45,644 bases of DNA from an uncultured Eubacteriales bacterium (GTDB taxonomy: Bacteria; Bacillota; Clostridia; Christensenellales; UMGS416). Below are positions 23,663 through 31,843 of the stretch, in pieces. Each line of letters opens with the position of its first letter. The first letter of the stretch is position 1. The translations under genes were made by a program, and so were the position numbers. The stretch is taken from the NCBI GenBank assembly GCA_900542005.1, contig UQLW01000025.1, forward strand, positions 1 through 45,644. The letters run 5' to 3'. The notes beneath the pieces were generated by a model. The model was not told the origin of the DNA. It searched no databases and was given only the letters and a program-made list of their open reading frames with translations.

Positions 23663-26332
23663 TCAGAAGCGGTTGGGCCTGCCGGAAAGCTTCAGCGACA
23701 GCTTGCGAAGCAAATCGGCCGGTACGACGAGGAAGGCCAGCGATATGGCGAGCGCCAGGCTGGACGGCGTCAGCGCCGTGGTGCGAAAGAGCATGCCGCC
23801 ATAATAGACCAGGGCCAGCTGTACTAGCATGACCAGCAGCATAATGCCGGTAAAGGGCCGGTTGCGCCCGATGTGGGACAGCAGGTTCATGCGGTGTGTG
23901 CGGGCGTTGAAGCTGTTAAACACGCCGCAGAAGATGAACAGCACGAAGAATGCCGTCAGGAAGTAGAGCGGGTCAGTCTCATAGCGGAAGAGGGCGCGGG
24001 TGAGGGGCAGCTTTAGAAAGAGCGTGCACAGCCCCACGGAGATCAGGCCGGTAATCACGATCTGGTGGATCATGTAGCTGTTGAGAATGGGCTCGTCACG
24101 CCGCTTGGGCATCTCCCGCATGGAATCCTCCAGCGGGGGCTCGCCGGCAAAGGCCAGGCCGCCCAGGGTGTCCATAATCATGTTGATCCACAGCATCTGG
24201 ATCACGGTGACGGGCGTATCCACCCCGATAAAGGGACCGATGATGGATACGCCTACCGCGCAGAGGTTCATGGTTAGCTGAAATACGATAAACTTTCGGA
24301 TGCTCTTGAAGATGGTGCGGCCATAGAGCACCGCCCGGGCGATAGAAGCGATGTGGTTATTGAGAATCACAATATCCCCGGCCTCCTTGGCGACTTCGGT
24401 GCCGGAGCCCATGGAGAAGCCCACGTCCGCCCGTTTCAGCGCCGGCGCATCGTTGATGCCGTCGCCGGTCATGCCGGCCACCAAGCCCTGCTGCTGGGCT
24501 ACCCGGACCAGCCGGCTTTTATCGGCGGGCAGCGCCCGGGCGACCACCCGGAGCCGGGGCAGGCGCCGCGCCAGGGCCTCGTCGTCCATGGCCGCCAGCT
24601 GGGCGCTGGTCACCGCTTCGCCGCCGGCCTCCAGCAGCCCGGTGCGGCGGGCGATGGCTGAGGCTGTATCCAGGCTGTCGCCGGTGACCATCACAACCTG
24701 GATGCCGGCCTGCCGGATCTGCGCGATGGCCCGGGCGGCGTCAGGACGGATCGCGTCGCGGATGCAGGCCAGACCAATCAGCGTAAAGCCGGCGAAGCGG
24801 CCGCTGGCAGAGGGCGGCTGAGGGGAGACGGCCAGGGCCACGACGCGCTCCATGCTGCGGGTATGCTCACAAAGGCGCTCCCGAAGCTGGTCAAGCCCCC
24901 CGGCAGGCTGGGCGGCCCCCTGGTGGTCGTAGTAGTGGGTGCAGGCGGGAAGCAGCTTTTCCGGCGCGCCCTTGACCAGGTACAGGGTTCGCGGGCCGGC
25001 CAGCTGAACGGCGGAAAATTTGTTGGCGCTGTCAAAGGGCAGGCTGCTTCTAACCCGGTATGCGGAGGCCCCGGCGGAGGGCGCCGCCGCGATATAATCC
25101 AGGAGCGCCCGGTCCGTTGCGTTGCCGCCGATGGCCCGCCCGCCGGAAAGGGAGCTGGCCGTATTGTACAGGCAGCTAAGCTCCACCAGATGGTAGAGGC
25201 CGGGACTGCGCCGGAGGGCGGCCGCCGTATCGAAGCAATACCCCTGCCCATCCAGGAAATCCCCCACCTTCAGATGGCCCTGGGTCAGGGTGCCCGTCTT
25301 ATCGGTAAAGAGGATGTTGAGGCTGCCGCTGGTTTCAATCCCCACCAGCTTGCGCACCAGCACATGGTCCTTCAGCATGCGCTTCATGTTGGAGGAGAGC
25401 ACCACCGTAATCATCATGGGCAGGCCCTCGGGCACGGCCACCACCACCACGGTAATGCCCAAGGTTAACGCATGAATGAAATATTCCAGCATCAGCGGCA
25501 GGTTGCCCACCGCTTCGCCGATGGCCGCCATGTTAAAGTTATAGTCCATAAAGAGGGAATTGAACAGGTCGGCCAGAAAGACGAGGCCGGCGGCCATATA
25601 GCCCAGGCGGCTGATGGTGCGCGCCAGGCCCCCAAGACGCAGCTTCAGCGGGCTTTCCCGGGTTTCCTCCTGCATTTGCTGGGCCATATCCCCATAAAAG
25701 GTGCCGTCGCCCACGCGGCAAACCCGCATGACGCCCTCGCCGGCGGCGACGGTGCAGCCCTGGAAAAGCTGATCGGCCCCGGCCAGATCCCACTTCTGGG
25801 GCGTGCGGCCGCCGCCGGGGCGCTTTTCGGCCTCACGGCTCTCCCCGTTCAGGGGGGACTGATCCACAGACAGCCGGCCGGAAAGCAGCACGCCGTCGGC
25901 CGGGACGCGTTCGCCGGCCTCCAGCAGCACAAGGTCGCCGGCCACCACCTCCGATACGGGAATCTGCTCCGGACGCCCTGCGCGGCGGACGCGGCATACC
26001 GCCCGCTCCGCATCCTGCTGCAGGCGGAGGAAGGCTGTTTCGCTGCCATATTCCGAGAGGGTGGAGATAAAGGTGGCCAGGAAGATGGCCAGGGCGATGC
26101 CGGCCGTCTCATACCAGTCGAAGCGCCGGAACATGAACAGCACATTGATCGCCAGCACAATGAGCAGGATCTTGATGACGGGATCGGAGAAGCTTTCGAG
26201 GAACTGGCGGAAGAATCCCCTGCGCTTTTGGGGGGTGACCCGGTTTTCACCGTGCTGGTTCCGGCTTATGAGGACCTCCTGGGGCGAAAGCCCCGGGTCC
26301 GCTGCGATGGACGAATAGGCTCTTGCTTGCAT
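23663..26332 (-). CDS. Calcium-translocating P-type ATPase (P2 type)
   Basis: The 889-residue membrane pump has the full P2 ATPase plan: N-terminal cation domain, ten likely membrane segments, and the M4 ion-site motif VPEGLP (300-305). It also has the phosphorylation motif DKTGTLT (D344), nucleotide-site KGAPE and hinge TGDGINDAPALK. The actuator loop reads LNGES (161-165), not the usual TGES, which I believe also occurs in bacterial PMCA-type pumps. ATP-driven export of Ca2+ is inferred from similarity; Mg2+ or Mn2+ transport is less likely. AAGGAG precedes the ATG. It is divergent from the EndoQ-helicase gene. Confidence 0.92.
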   Translation of the reverse strand: MQARAYSSIAADPGLSPQEVLISRNQHGENRVTPQKRRGFFRQFLESFSDPVIKILLIVLAINVLFMFRRFDWYETAGIALAIFLATFISTLSEYGSETAFLRLQQDAERAVCRVRRAGRPEQIPVSEVVAGDLVLLEAGERVPADGVLLSGRLSVDQSPLNGESREAEKRPGGGRTPQKWDLAGADQLFQGCTVAAGEGVMRVCRVGDGTFYGDMAQQMQEETRESPLKLRLGGLARTISRLGYMAAGLVFLADLFNSLFMDYNFNMAAIGEAVGNLPLMLEYFIHALTLGITVVVVAVPEGLPMMITVVLSSNMKRMLKDHVLVRKLVGIETSGSLNILFTDKTGTLTQGHLKVGDFLDGQGYCFDTAAALRRSPGLYHLVELSCLYNTASSLSGGRAIGGNATDRALLDYIAAAPSAGASAYRVRSSLPFDSANKFSAVQLAGPRTLYLVKGAPEKLLPACTHYYDHQGAAQPAGGLDQLRERLCEHTRSMERVVALAVSPQPPSASGRFAGFTLIGLACIRDAIRPDAARAIAQIRQAGIQVVMVTGDSLDTASAIARRTGLLEAGGEAVTSAQLAAMDDEALARRLPRLRVVARALPADKSRLVRVAQQQGLVAGMTGDGINDAPALKRADVGFSMGSGTEVAKEAGDIVILNNHIASIARAVLYGRTIFKSIRKFIVFQLTMNLCAVGVSIIGPFIGVDTPVTVIQMLWINMIMDTLGGLAFAGEPPLEDSMREMPKRRDEPILNSYMIHQIVITGLISVGLCTLFLKLPLTRALFRYETDPLYFLTAFFVLFIFCGVFNSFNARTHRMNLLSHIGRNRPFTGIMLLVMLVQLALVYYGGMLFRTTALTPSSLALAISLAFLVVPADLLRKLSLKLSGRPNRF

Positions 26333-26467
26333 GGGCGGCTCCTTATCTTGTGTTTTGGGTGGGTTTGTACCATTTTATGAGGGCCATGCGCAGGGCATAC
26401 CGGAATTTGCGTACCCGGGGATCCAGCGTGCAGGGCGGCCTTTTCAACGGAGCCAAATTAGGATAAA

Positions 26468-29400
26468 ATGCAAGAGAAGCGAAAGGTGTCGAAACCTGCG
26501 GCATCAAAAGGGGGCAAGAAGCGTTTGATCTGCGATCTGCATATCCATTCCAAATATTCCAGGGCCACAAGCGGGGAATGCCTGCCGGAATACCTGGACC
26601 TGTGGGCGCGCCGGAAGGGGATCGGCCTGGTGGGCACGGGCGACTTTACGCATCCGGCCTGGCGGGCGCTGCTGGCGGAGACGATGGAACCGGCGGAAGA
26701 AGGCCTTTACCGGCTGAAGGCGGACCGGCGGCTGCCGGATATTACAGCTGGCGGGCAGCCGGCTCCGCGCTTTGTGATAACCGGGGAAATCAGCTCCATC
26801 TACAAAAAGAACGGGCGTACCCGCAAGGTTCATAATGTGATCCTGCTGCCCTCCCTGGAGGCAGCGGAGAGGCTCGCCCTCCGGCTGGAGGCCATCGGCA
26901 ACCTGCACTCGGACGGACGGCCCATTCTGGGCCTGGACAGCCGGGACCTAATGGAGATTACCCTGGAGGCCTGCCCGGAGGCCATGCTGATCCCCGCCCA
27001 TATCTGGACACCCCATTTTTCCCTGTTTGGCGCGTTTTCGGGCTTTGATACCATCGAGGAGTGCTTTGGGGACATGACGCCCTATATCCATGCCCTGGAG
27101 ACGGGCCTCTCCTCAGACCCACCCATGAACTGGCGGCTGTCCGCGCTGGATGGATACCGGCTGGTCTCCAATTCCGACGCGCATTCGCCTTCCAAGCTGG
27201 GGCGTGAGGCCAACATCATCGAGATGGAGTGCAGCTATCCCGCCCTCGTCAGGGCCCTTTCCGACCCCGGGGACAGGGCCTTCCGGGGAACGCTGGAGTT
27301 CTTCCCGGAGGAGGGTAAATATCACCTGGACGGTCACCGTGCCTGCGGCCAGCGGCTGACGCCGGAGCAGACGGAGCAGGCCCAGGGACGCTGCCCGGCC
27401 TGCGGACGGAAAATTACGATCGGCGTCCTGCACCGGGTGGAGCAGCTGGCCGACCGGCCGGAGGGCTATATGCCGGCTCACGCGCCCGCCTTTGAGCGGC
27501 TGGTGCCGCTGCCGGAGGTCATCGCTGCCTCCACGGGCTTCACGGTGGCCAGCGCCCGCGTGGCCAAGCAATATGAGGCGATGCTCCAGACCCTGGGCCC
27601 GGAGTTTGCCATCCTGCGGGAGCTGCCGCTGGAGGCCATTGAGCGGGCGGCGGGCCCCTGCGTCGCGGAAGGGATCCGGCGGGTACGCGCCGGGCGGCTG
27701 ACGCTGCTGGCCGGCTACGATGGGGAATACGGGAAGATTGAAATTCTGAATCCTGCGGAAATTAAGCAGCTGTCGGGCCAGATGAGCTTCCTGGGCGCGG
27801 CCGCGCCGGCAAGGCCCGCCAGGAAGGCAACCTCCGCCCGGCGCGCGCCGGCGGGGCAGCCTCCGGAGCCGGAAGGCCCCGACAGGCGGCAGGGTGCAGA
27901 CGGCGCGCTGGCCGGGCTGAACGAGGAGCAGCGCGCTGCCGTCATGGCGCGGGAGCGTGCGGTGGCGGTGGTTGCCGGGCCGGGTACGGGCAAGACCAAG
28001 ACGCTGGTGGCCCGTATCCAATACCTGGTGGAGCAGGGGGTTGATCCGGCGGGCATCATGGCGGTGACCTTTACCAACCAGGCGGCGGGCGAAATGCGCC
28101 AGCGCCTGGAGGCCGCGCTGGGCACAGCGCCGGTTCAGGTGATGACCATCGGCACCTTCCATGCGATCTGCCTGAGGCAGCTGACAGCGCAGCGGGGGCG
28201 GGTGCTCATCGTGGACGAGGGAGAAGCCCTGCTGATAGCGGAGGAGACAACGCAAGCTCTGAATGAAAAGCTATCGCCCCGGGCGCTGCTGCAGGGCGTG
28301 TCGCGCCTGAAGAACGGGATGGAGCCGGGGATCCCTATGGAGGCTGCCGAGGCCTATCAGCGGCGGCTGGAGGCTTACGGCGTGCTGGACTTCGACGACC
28401 TGCTGCTGGAGGCACTGGCCCTGGAAGAAGCCGCCCGGGGCGTGACCCACCTGCTGGTCGATGAATTTCAGGACATGAACCGGATGCAATACCGCCTCAT
28501 GCGCGCCTGGAGCGCTGCGGCTCAGAGCGTGTTTGTCATCGGCGACCCGGATCAGGCCATATATGGCTTCCGCGGCGCGGATCCACAGTGTTTTGACCAT
28601 TTCTTTGCTGATTTTCCGGGCGCTCAGGCGATACGCCTGAACCGGAACTACCGTTCGACGCCCCAGGTGCTGGGCTGCGCGCTGGCGGCTATTGCGCAAA
28701 GCGGGCCGGAACAGGATAAACGGCGGCTCACGCCGAACCAGGGCGACGGGGCGCGGGTCCGGTGGCTTTCAGCCGGCGACGAGTTCGGCCAGGCGCTCTT
28801 TGTCACCAAGGAGATCAACCGGATGACGGGCGGCATCGATATGCTGGACACCCATACCCTGGCCCGGGACAGAGACTCGGACAAGGTCAGGAGCTTTTCG
28901 GAGATCGCCCTGCTGTACCGTACCCACCGGCAGGCAGAGCTGATGGAGAAATGCCTCCGGCAGGAAGGGATTCCCTACACGGTGGCCGGACGGGACGACC
29001 TGCTGGAGCAGGCAGAGGCGCGCGGCGCGGCGGCCTTCTTCCGCAGCCTGCTCTATCCGGGCGACCGGGCCGCCCTCATTACCTGCCTGCGCCAGGCGCT
29101 GGGGGTAAAGAAGAAAACGGCGGAATCCTATGCCGCGCTGGCGGTAGGGGAAGCGGCGCCCGAAGCGCTGGCCCTGGATCCGGGCATTGTGCGCTATCAC
29201 GAGCTGGCCCGGGCCTATGGCCCCAGGGCGGACCGGGAATCCCCCCAAAGGCTGCTGACGGACTGGGCCCGGGATATGGCCCTGGCGGACAGCCCGGCTA
29301 TGGAGCGGCTTATCCATATGGCGGTATTTGACGGGCGGATGGAGCCCTTCCTCAGAAAGCTGGCGCTGGGCGGGGAAAGCGATCTGGTGCGCAGCGCCCA

Positions 29401-29710
29401 GGCGGCCTATCTTTCCGACGCGGTTTCGCTGATGACCCTGCACGGCGCCAAGGGGCTTGAATATCCGGTTGTGTTCCTATGCGGAGCCAACGAGGGCCTG
29501 ATCCCGCTGGATACGCCGGGACGGCGCGGGGATCCTGAGGAGGAAAAGCGGCTCTTCTATGTGGGCCTGACCCGGGCAAAGGAGGAGCTGATTGTGATCA
29601 ACTGGTCGAAGCCTTCGCCCTACCTGTCCCGGTTCCCGGCGGCGCTGGTCAAGCGGGGCCGCGCCCAGGAGGGCCCAGCCCGCCAGGGCCGCCAGCTAAG
29701 CTTCCTTTAG
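26468..29710 (+). CDS. Fusion of endonuclease Q-like PHP nuclease and UvrD/PcrA-type helicase
   Basis: Residues about 18-440 match endonuclease Q. The PHP metal site has DLHIHSKYS (H25, H27), GTGDFTHP, E107, H122, H178 and SNSDAHSP. A zinc-ribbon-like segment (C293, C309, C312) runs into KITIGVLHRVEQLADRPEGY. A Pro/Ala/Arg-rich linker (about 443-480) leads to an SF1A helicase: Walker A GPGTGKT (504-510), TFTNQAAGEM, VDEFQD (about 664-669), GDPDQAIYGFRGA, LNRNYRST, MTLHGAKGLEYPVVF and FYVGLTRAKEEL. EndoQ nicks 5' of deaminated bases such as uracil and hypoxanthine; UvrD-type helicases unwind from nicks. One protein doing both steps of alternative excision repair is an inference. The ribosome binding site is weak (AGGA). 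The gene is alone. Confidence 0.9.
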   Translation: MQEKRKVSKPAASKGGKKRLICDLHIHSKYSRATSGECLPEYLDLWARRKGIGLVGTGDFTHPAWRALLAETMEPAEEGLYRLKADRRLPDITAGGQPAPRFVITGEISSIYKKNGRTRKVHNVILLPSLEAAERLALRLEAIGNLHSDGRPILGLDSRDLMEITLEACPEAMLIPAHIWTPHFSLFGAFSGFDTIEECFGDMTPYIHALETGLSSDPPMNWRLSALDGYRLVSNSDAHSPSKLGREANIIEMECSYPALVRALSDPGDRAFRGTLEFFPEEGKYHLDGHRACGQRLTPEQTEQAQGRCPACGRKITIGVLHRVEQLADRPEGYMPAHAPAFERLVPLPEVIAASTGFTVASARVAKQYEAMLQTLGPEFAILRELPLEAIERAAGPCVAEGIRRVRAGRLTLLAGYDGEYGKIEILNPAEIKQLSGQMSFLGAAAPARPARKATSARRAPAGQPPEPEGPDRRQGADGALAGLNEEQRAAVMARERAVAVVAGPGTGKTKTLVARIQYLVEQGVDPAGIMAVTFTNQAAGEMRQRLEAALGTAPVQVMTIGTFHAICLRQLTAQRGRVLIVDEGEALLIAEETTQALNEKLSPRALLQGVSRLKNGMEPGIPMEAAEAYQRRLEAYGVLDFDDLLLEALALEEAARGVTHLLVDEFQDMNRMQYRLMRAWSAAAQSVFVIGDPDQAIYGFRGADPQCFDHFFADFPGAQAIRLNRNYRSTPQVLGCALAAIAQSGPEQDKRRLTPNQGDGARVRWLSAGDEFGQALFVTKEINRMTGGIDMLDTHTLARDRDSDKVRSFSEIALLYRTHRQAELMEKCLRQEGIPYTVAGRDDLLEQAEARGAAAFFRSLLYPGDRAALITCLRQALGVKKKTAESYAALAVGEAAPEALALDPGIVRYHELARAYGPRADRESPQRLLTDWARDMALADSPAMERLIHMAVFDGRMEPFLRKLALGGESDLVRSAQAAYLSDAVSLMTLHGAKGLEYPVVFLCGANEGLIPLDTPGRRGDPEEEKRLFYVGLTRAKEELIVINWSKPSPYLSRFPAALVKRGRAQEGPARQGRQLSFL

Positions 29711-29765
29711 CGCCTGCCCGCAGGGCCATCATATCCTGCCCATAAAGGCGGGGAAAGGAGAAAAT

Positions 29766-31094
29766 ATGAAGCTGGCCGATGTTTTTGGCGATCATATGAT
29801 GATTCAGCGCGATCAACCCATTGTCATCTTCGGGGAAGGGCGGGGCCGGGGCGCCGTCTGCTTCTGCAGTGAAACCATAAGCTTTGAGGCGGACGGCGAA
29901 TTCCGTGTCACCCTGCCGCCGCAGCCCTGCGGCGGGCCGCACCGGATGAAAGTGACCCTGGAAGGTGAAACGCAGGTCATGGAGGATATCCTGATAGGCG
30001 ACGTATACCTGGCGGCCGGGCAGTCCAACATGGAGATGAAGCTGGAGGAAACCGAGGAGTACCAGGGATGGCTGGAGCCGCGGCCGGATATCCGCCTGTT
30101 TTGCGAGCCGCATCAGGTGGACGAAAGGCTACGCCAATGGAAGGAGCCGCCCCGGTGGATTATGCCGGATGGACAAAACGAGCGGGGCTTTTCCGCGGTG
30201 GGCTATTGGTTCGCCCGGCGGCTGGCCGATTCAACCGGCATTCCCATCGGCGTCATCAATTGCAGCAAGGGCGCGTCCCGGGTGGACGCCTGGATCGATC
30301 CAAAGCGGCTGGAAGCCGAGCCCTACCGTAGGATGCTGCGGGAAAAGCATCGGGACTATGCGGCGTACCCCTTCAATGCGGACGGGCTGCTTTACCGGAC
30401 GAAGCTTCTGCCGCTGGCGCCCTTTGCCCTGGCGGGCGTGCTCTGGTACCAGGGGGAAAGCAACCGCGGCTTGGCGGAAGCCCGCCACTATCCGGCGCTT
30501 TTTGAATGCATGGTGGAAAATTGGCGTCAGCTATGGCGGAAAACGCTCCCCTTTTATACCGTGCAGCTGATGCCCTTTGACGAGCCAGAGGCGCAGTCCG
30601 ACTGGTCGGGGATAAGGCTGGGGCAGTTGGAAGCCGCCCGTAGGCTGGAGTCCGTCTATTTGACAACGCTTTTTGATACCCAAGAGGCGCAAAAGATCCA
30701 TCCGCAGCAAAAAAGATGTGTCGGGGAGGCGCTGGCAGGCGCTGTGCTGCACGGGCGGAATGGACGGCCGGTGGAATACTGCGGGCCCTTGGCGCAATGG
30801 GCGGAATTTGAACCCGAAGGCGTCCGCGTACATTTTACCCATAGCGAAGGTATGCATTTTCTGACAGATGAGCCGGAGGACGTATATTTGTTTGACCGGG
30901 AAGGGAAAAAATATCCTGCCAGCGCTGTAGTCGGGCAGGATGCGATTGTGTTCTTTCATCATAGCCTGCAGGCGCCCTGCAAGATCGGCATGGGTCTGGC
31001 CAATGTGCCGAAGCACAACCTGTATAACGGCGCAGGCTATCTTGCATCGCCCTTTTTATTCCAGGAGAAACAGCCTCAAGGGAAAGAAGGATGA
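29766..31094 (+). CDS. Sialate O-acetylesterase (SGNH-type)
   Basis: The 442-residue protein has the family features: N-terminal FGDHMMIQRDQPI, the nucleophile block AAGQSNMEM (S87), GVINCSKGASRVDAWI, GVLWYQGESN (about 224-233) and the late catalytic His region KIHPQQK. These enzymes remove O-acetyl groups from sialic acids or, in some relatives, from plant glycans. There is no signal peptide, so it acts inside the cell. It starts 55 bases after the EndoQ-helicase gene with an AAAGGAGA site, and might be cotranscribed with it. A glycan role fits the GH29 and GH123-like genes nearby. Confidence 0.88.
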   Translation: MKLADVFGDHMMIQRDQPIVIFGEGRGRGAVCFCSETISFEADGEFRVTLPPQPCGGPHRMKVTLEGETQVMEDILIGDVYLAAGQSNMEMKLEETEEYQGWLEPRPDIRLFCEPHQVDERLRQWKEPPRWIMPDGQNERGFSAVGYWFARRLADSTGIPIGVINCSKGASRVDAWIDPKRLEAEPYRRMLREKHRDYAAYPFNADGLLYRTKLLPLAPFALAGVLWYQGESNRGLAEARHYPALFECMVENWRQLWRKTLPFYTVQLMPFDEPEAQSDWSGIRLGQLEAARRLESVYLTTLFDTQEAQKIHPQQKRCVGEALAGAVLHGRNGRPVEYCGPLAQWAEFEPEGVRVHFTHSEGMHFLTDEPEDVYLFDREGKKYPASAVVGQDAIVFFHHSLQAPCKIGMGLANVPKHNLYNGAGYLASPFLFQEKQPQGKEG

Positions 31095-31133
31095 CGCATG
31101 AAGGAGGCTGCGCAAGGCGCCGCTTCTGCCGGA

Positions 31134-31174
31134 GGAAAAAAAGCCGGGGCAAGCGATATATCGCTTGCCCCGGC
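31134..31174 (-). terminator. tRNA-Leu terminator
   Basis: GCCGGGGCAAGCGA (31143-31156) pairs perfectly with 31161-31174 around TATA. On the minus strand it is followed by seven T's. It begins two bases after the CCA end of the tRNA. Confidence 0.9.
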
Positions 31175-31175
31175 G

Positions 31176-31260
31176 TGGTGCCGAAGACCTGACTCGAACA
31201 GGCACGGTACAAAACCGGGAGATTTTAAGTCTCCTGCGTCTGCCATTCCGCCACTTCGGC
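31176..31260 (-). tRNA. tRNA-Leu (anticodon UAA)
   Basis: Read on the minus strand, acceptor GCCGAAG pairs with CTTCGGC. The anticodon arm GGAGA-CTTAAAA-TCTCC places TAA at the anticodon. A long variable arm (CGGT/ACCG) marks class II, and the T loop is TTCGAGT. The discriminator A and the CCA end are encoded. It decodes UUA and UUG. Its own promoter (TTGAAA-17-TACAAT) and terminator make it a single-gene unit. Confidence 0.97.
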
Positions 31261-31272
31261 CGGTCGGCTTTT

Positions 31273-31301
31273 ATTGTACTGCATTTGCGGCGGTATTTCA
31301 A
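31273..31301 (-). promoter_or_regulatory. tRNA-Leu promoter
   Basis: Minus-strand TTGAAA (31301-31296) and TACAAT (31278-31273) are 17 bases apart, ending 12 bases before the mature 5' end. Confidence 0.75.
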
Positions 31302-31616
31302 GCCTTTCGCTCAGGGAGGCACCGTCCGGGGGGCTGTGGCATAGGATGTAGTGGAAGAGACGGCGGGGGACGGATAACCCCGACCGCGCCGGCGGTTAAG
31401 GCCGCGAACACAAAAGATGCACAACATAAAAGGACATGACCCCCAAAAAGCGGTCTGGCCCGCATGGCTTCTTCCAAGACGGAAAATAAACGCACCCGAT
31501 TCCGTGATCAACCACCCTGGGCGCCGGGCAATCCCGGCGCCCTTTTTGCGCGCTTCCGCCATCGCGCGGCCTTTTTCAAAAGTCGGGGCATGGGAAATAA
31601 AATCTACGGCATATGC
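31302..31616 (+). other. Intergenic region ending in an orphan terminator; possible small RNA
   Basis: No open frame here has a credible ribosome binding site and recognisable residues. The stretch ends in a strong plus-strand terminator (31519-31547), although the nearest plus-strand gene stops 400 bases earlier, beyond the tRNA. A short plus-strand transcript is possible but no clear promoter was found. Confidence 0.35.
31519..31547 (+). terminator. Orphan intrinsic terminator
   Basis: GGGCGCCGGG (31519-31528) pairs exactly with CCCGGCGCCC (31533-31542) around CAAT, followed by TTTTT. Confidence 0.85.
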
Positions 31617-31645
31617 TTGTATCGCGCAGGGGAAAAAGCTATAAT
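31617..31645 (+). promoter_or_regulatory. Promoter of the GH123-like gene
   Basis: TTGTAT (31617-31622) and TATAAT (31640-31645) are 17 bases apart. The leader to the start codon is about 190 bases and contains GC-rich hairpins (for example near 31760-31782), but no riboswitch class that I recognise. Confidence 0.65.
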
Positions 31646-31843
31646 GAAGCTGTTATATGGATAGGTTATTTCTAAAAACTTCTGCGCGCTTGAGCGGGGC
31701 AGACGGGCCGCCGGCGGCGGCATCGGTATTTCTTCCGGAGGGAGGTGCAGGGCAAGGGGCGCGGGCGGGCAGCCGCCCGGCGCGACAAGAGCGAGGGATG
31801 AACGGGACGACAGCAAAGGGACAGAAATAAGCGGAGGATAAGC

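Noticed and set aside
31298..31562. Small minus-strand frames with a hydrophobic segment
   Set aside because: No credible ribosome binding site, and they overlap the orphan terminator and the tRNA promoter side.
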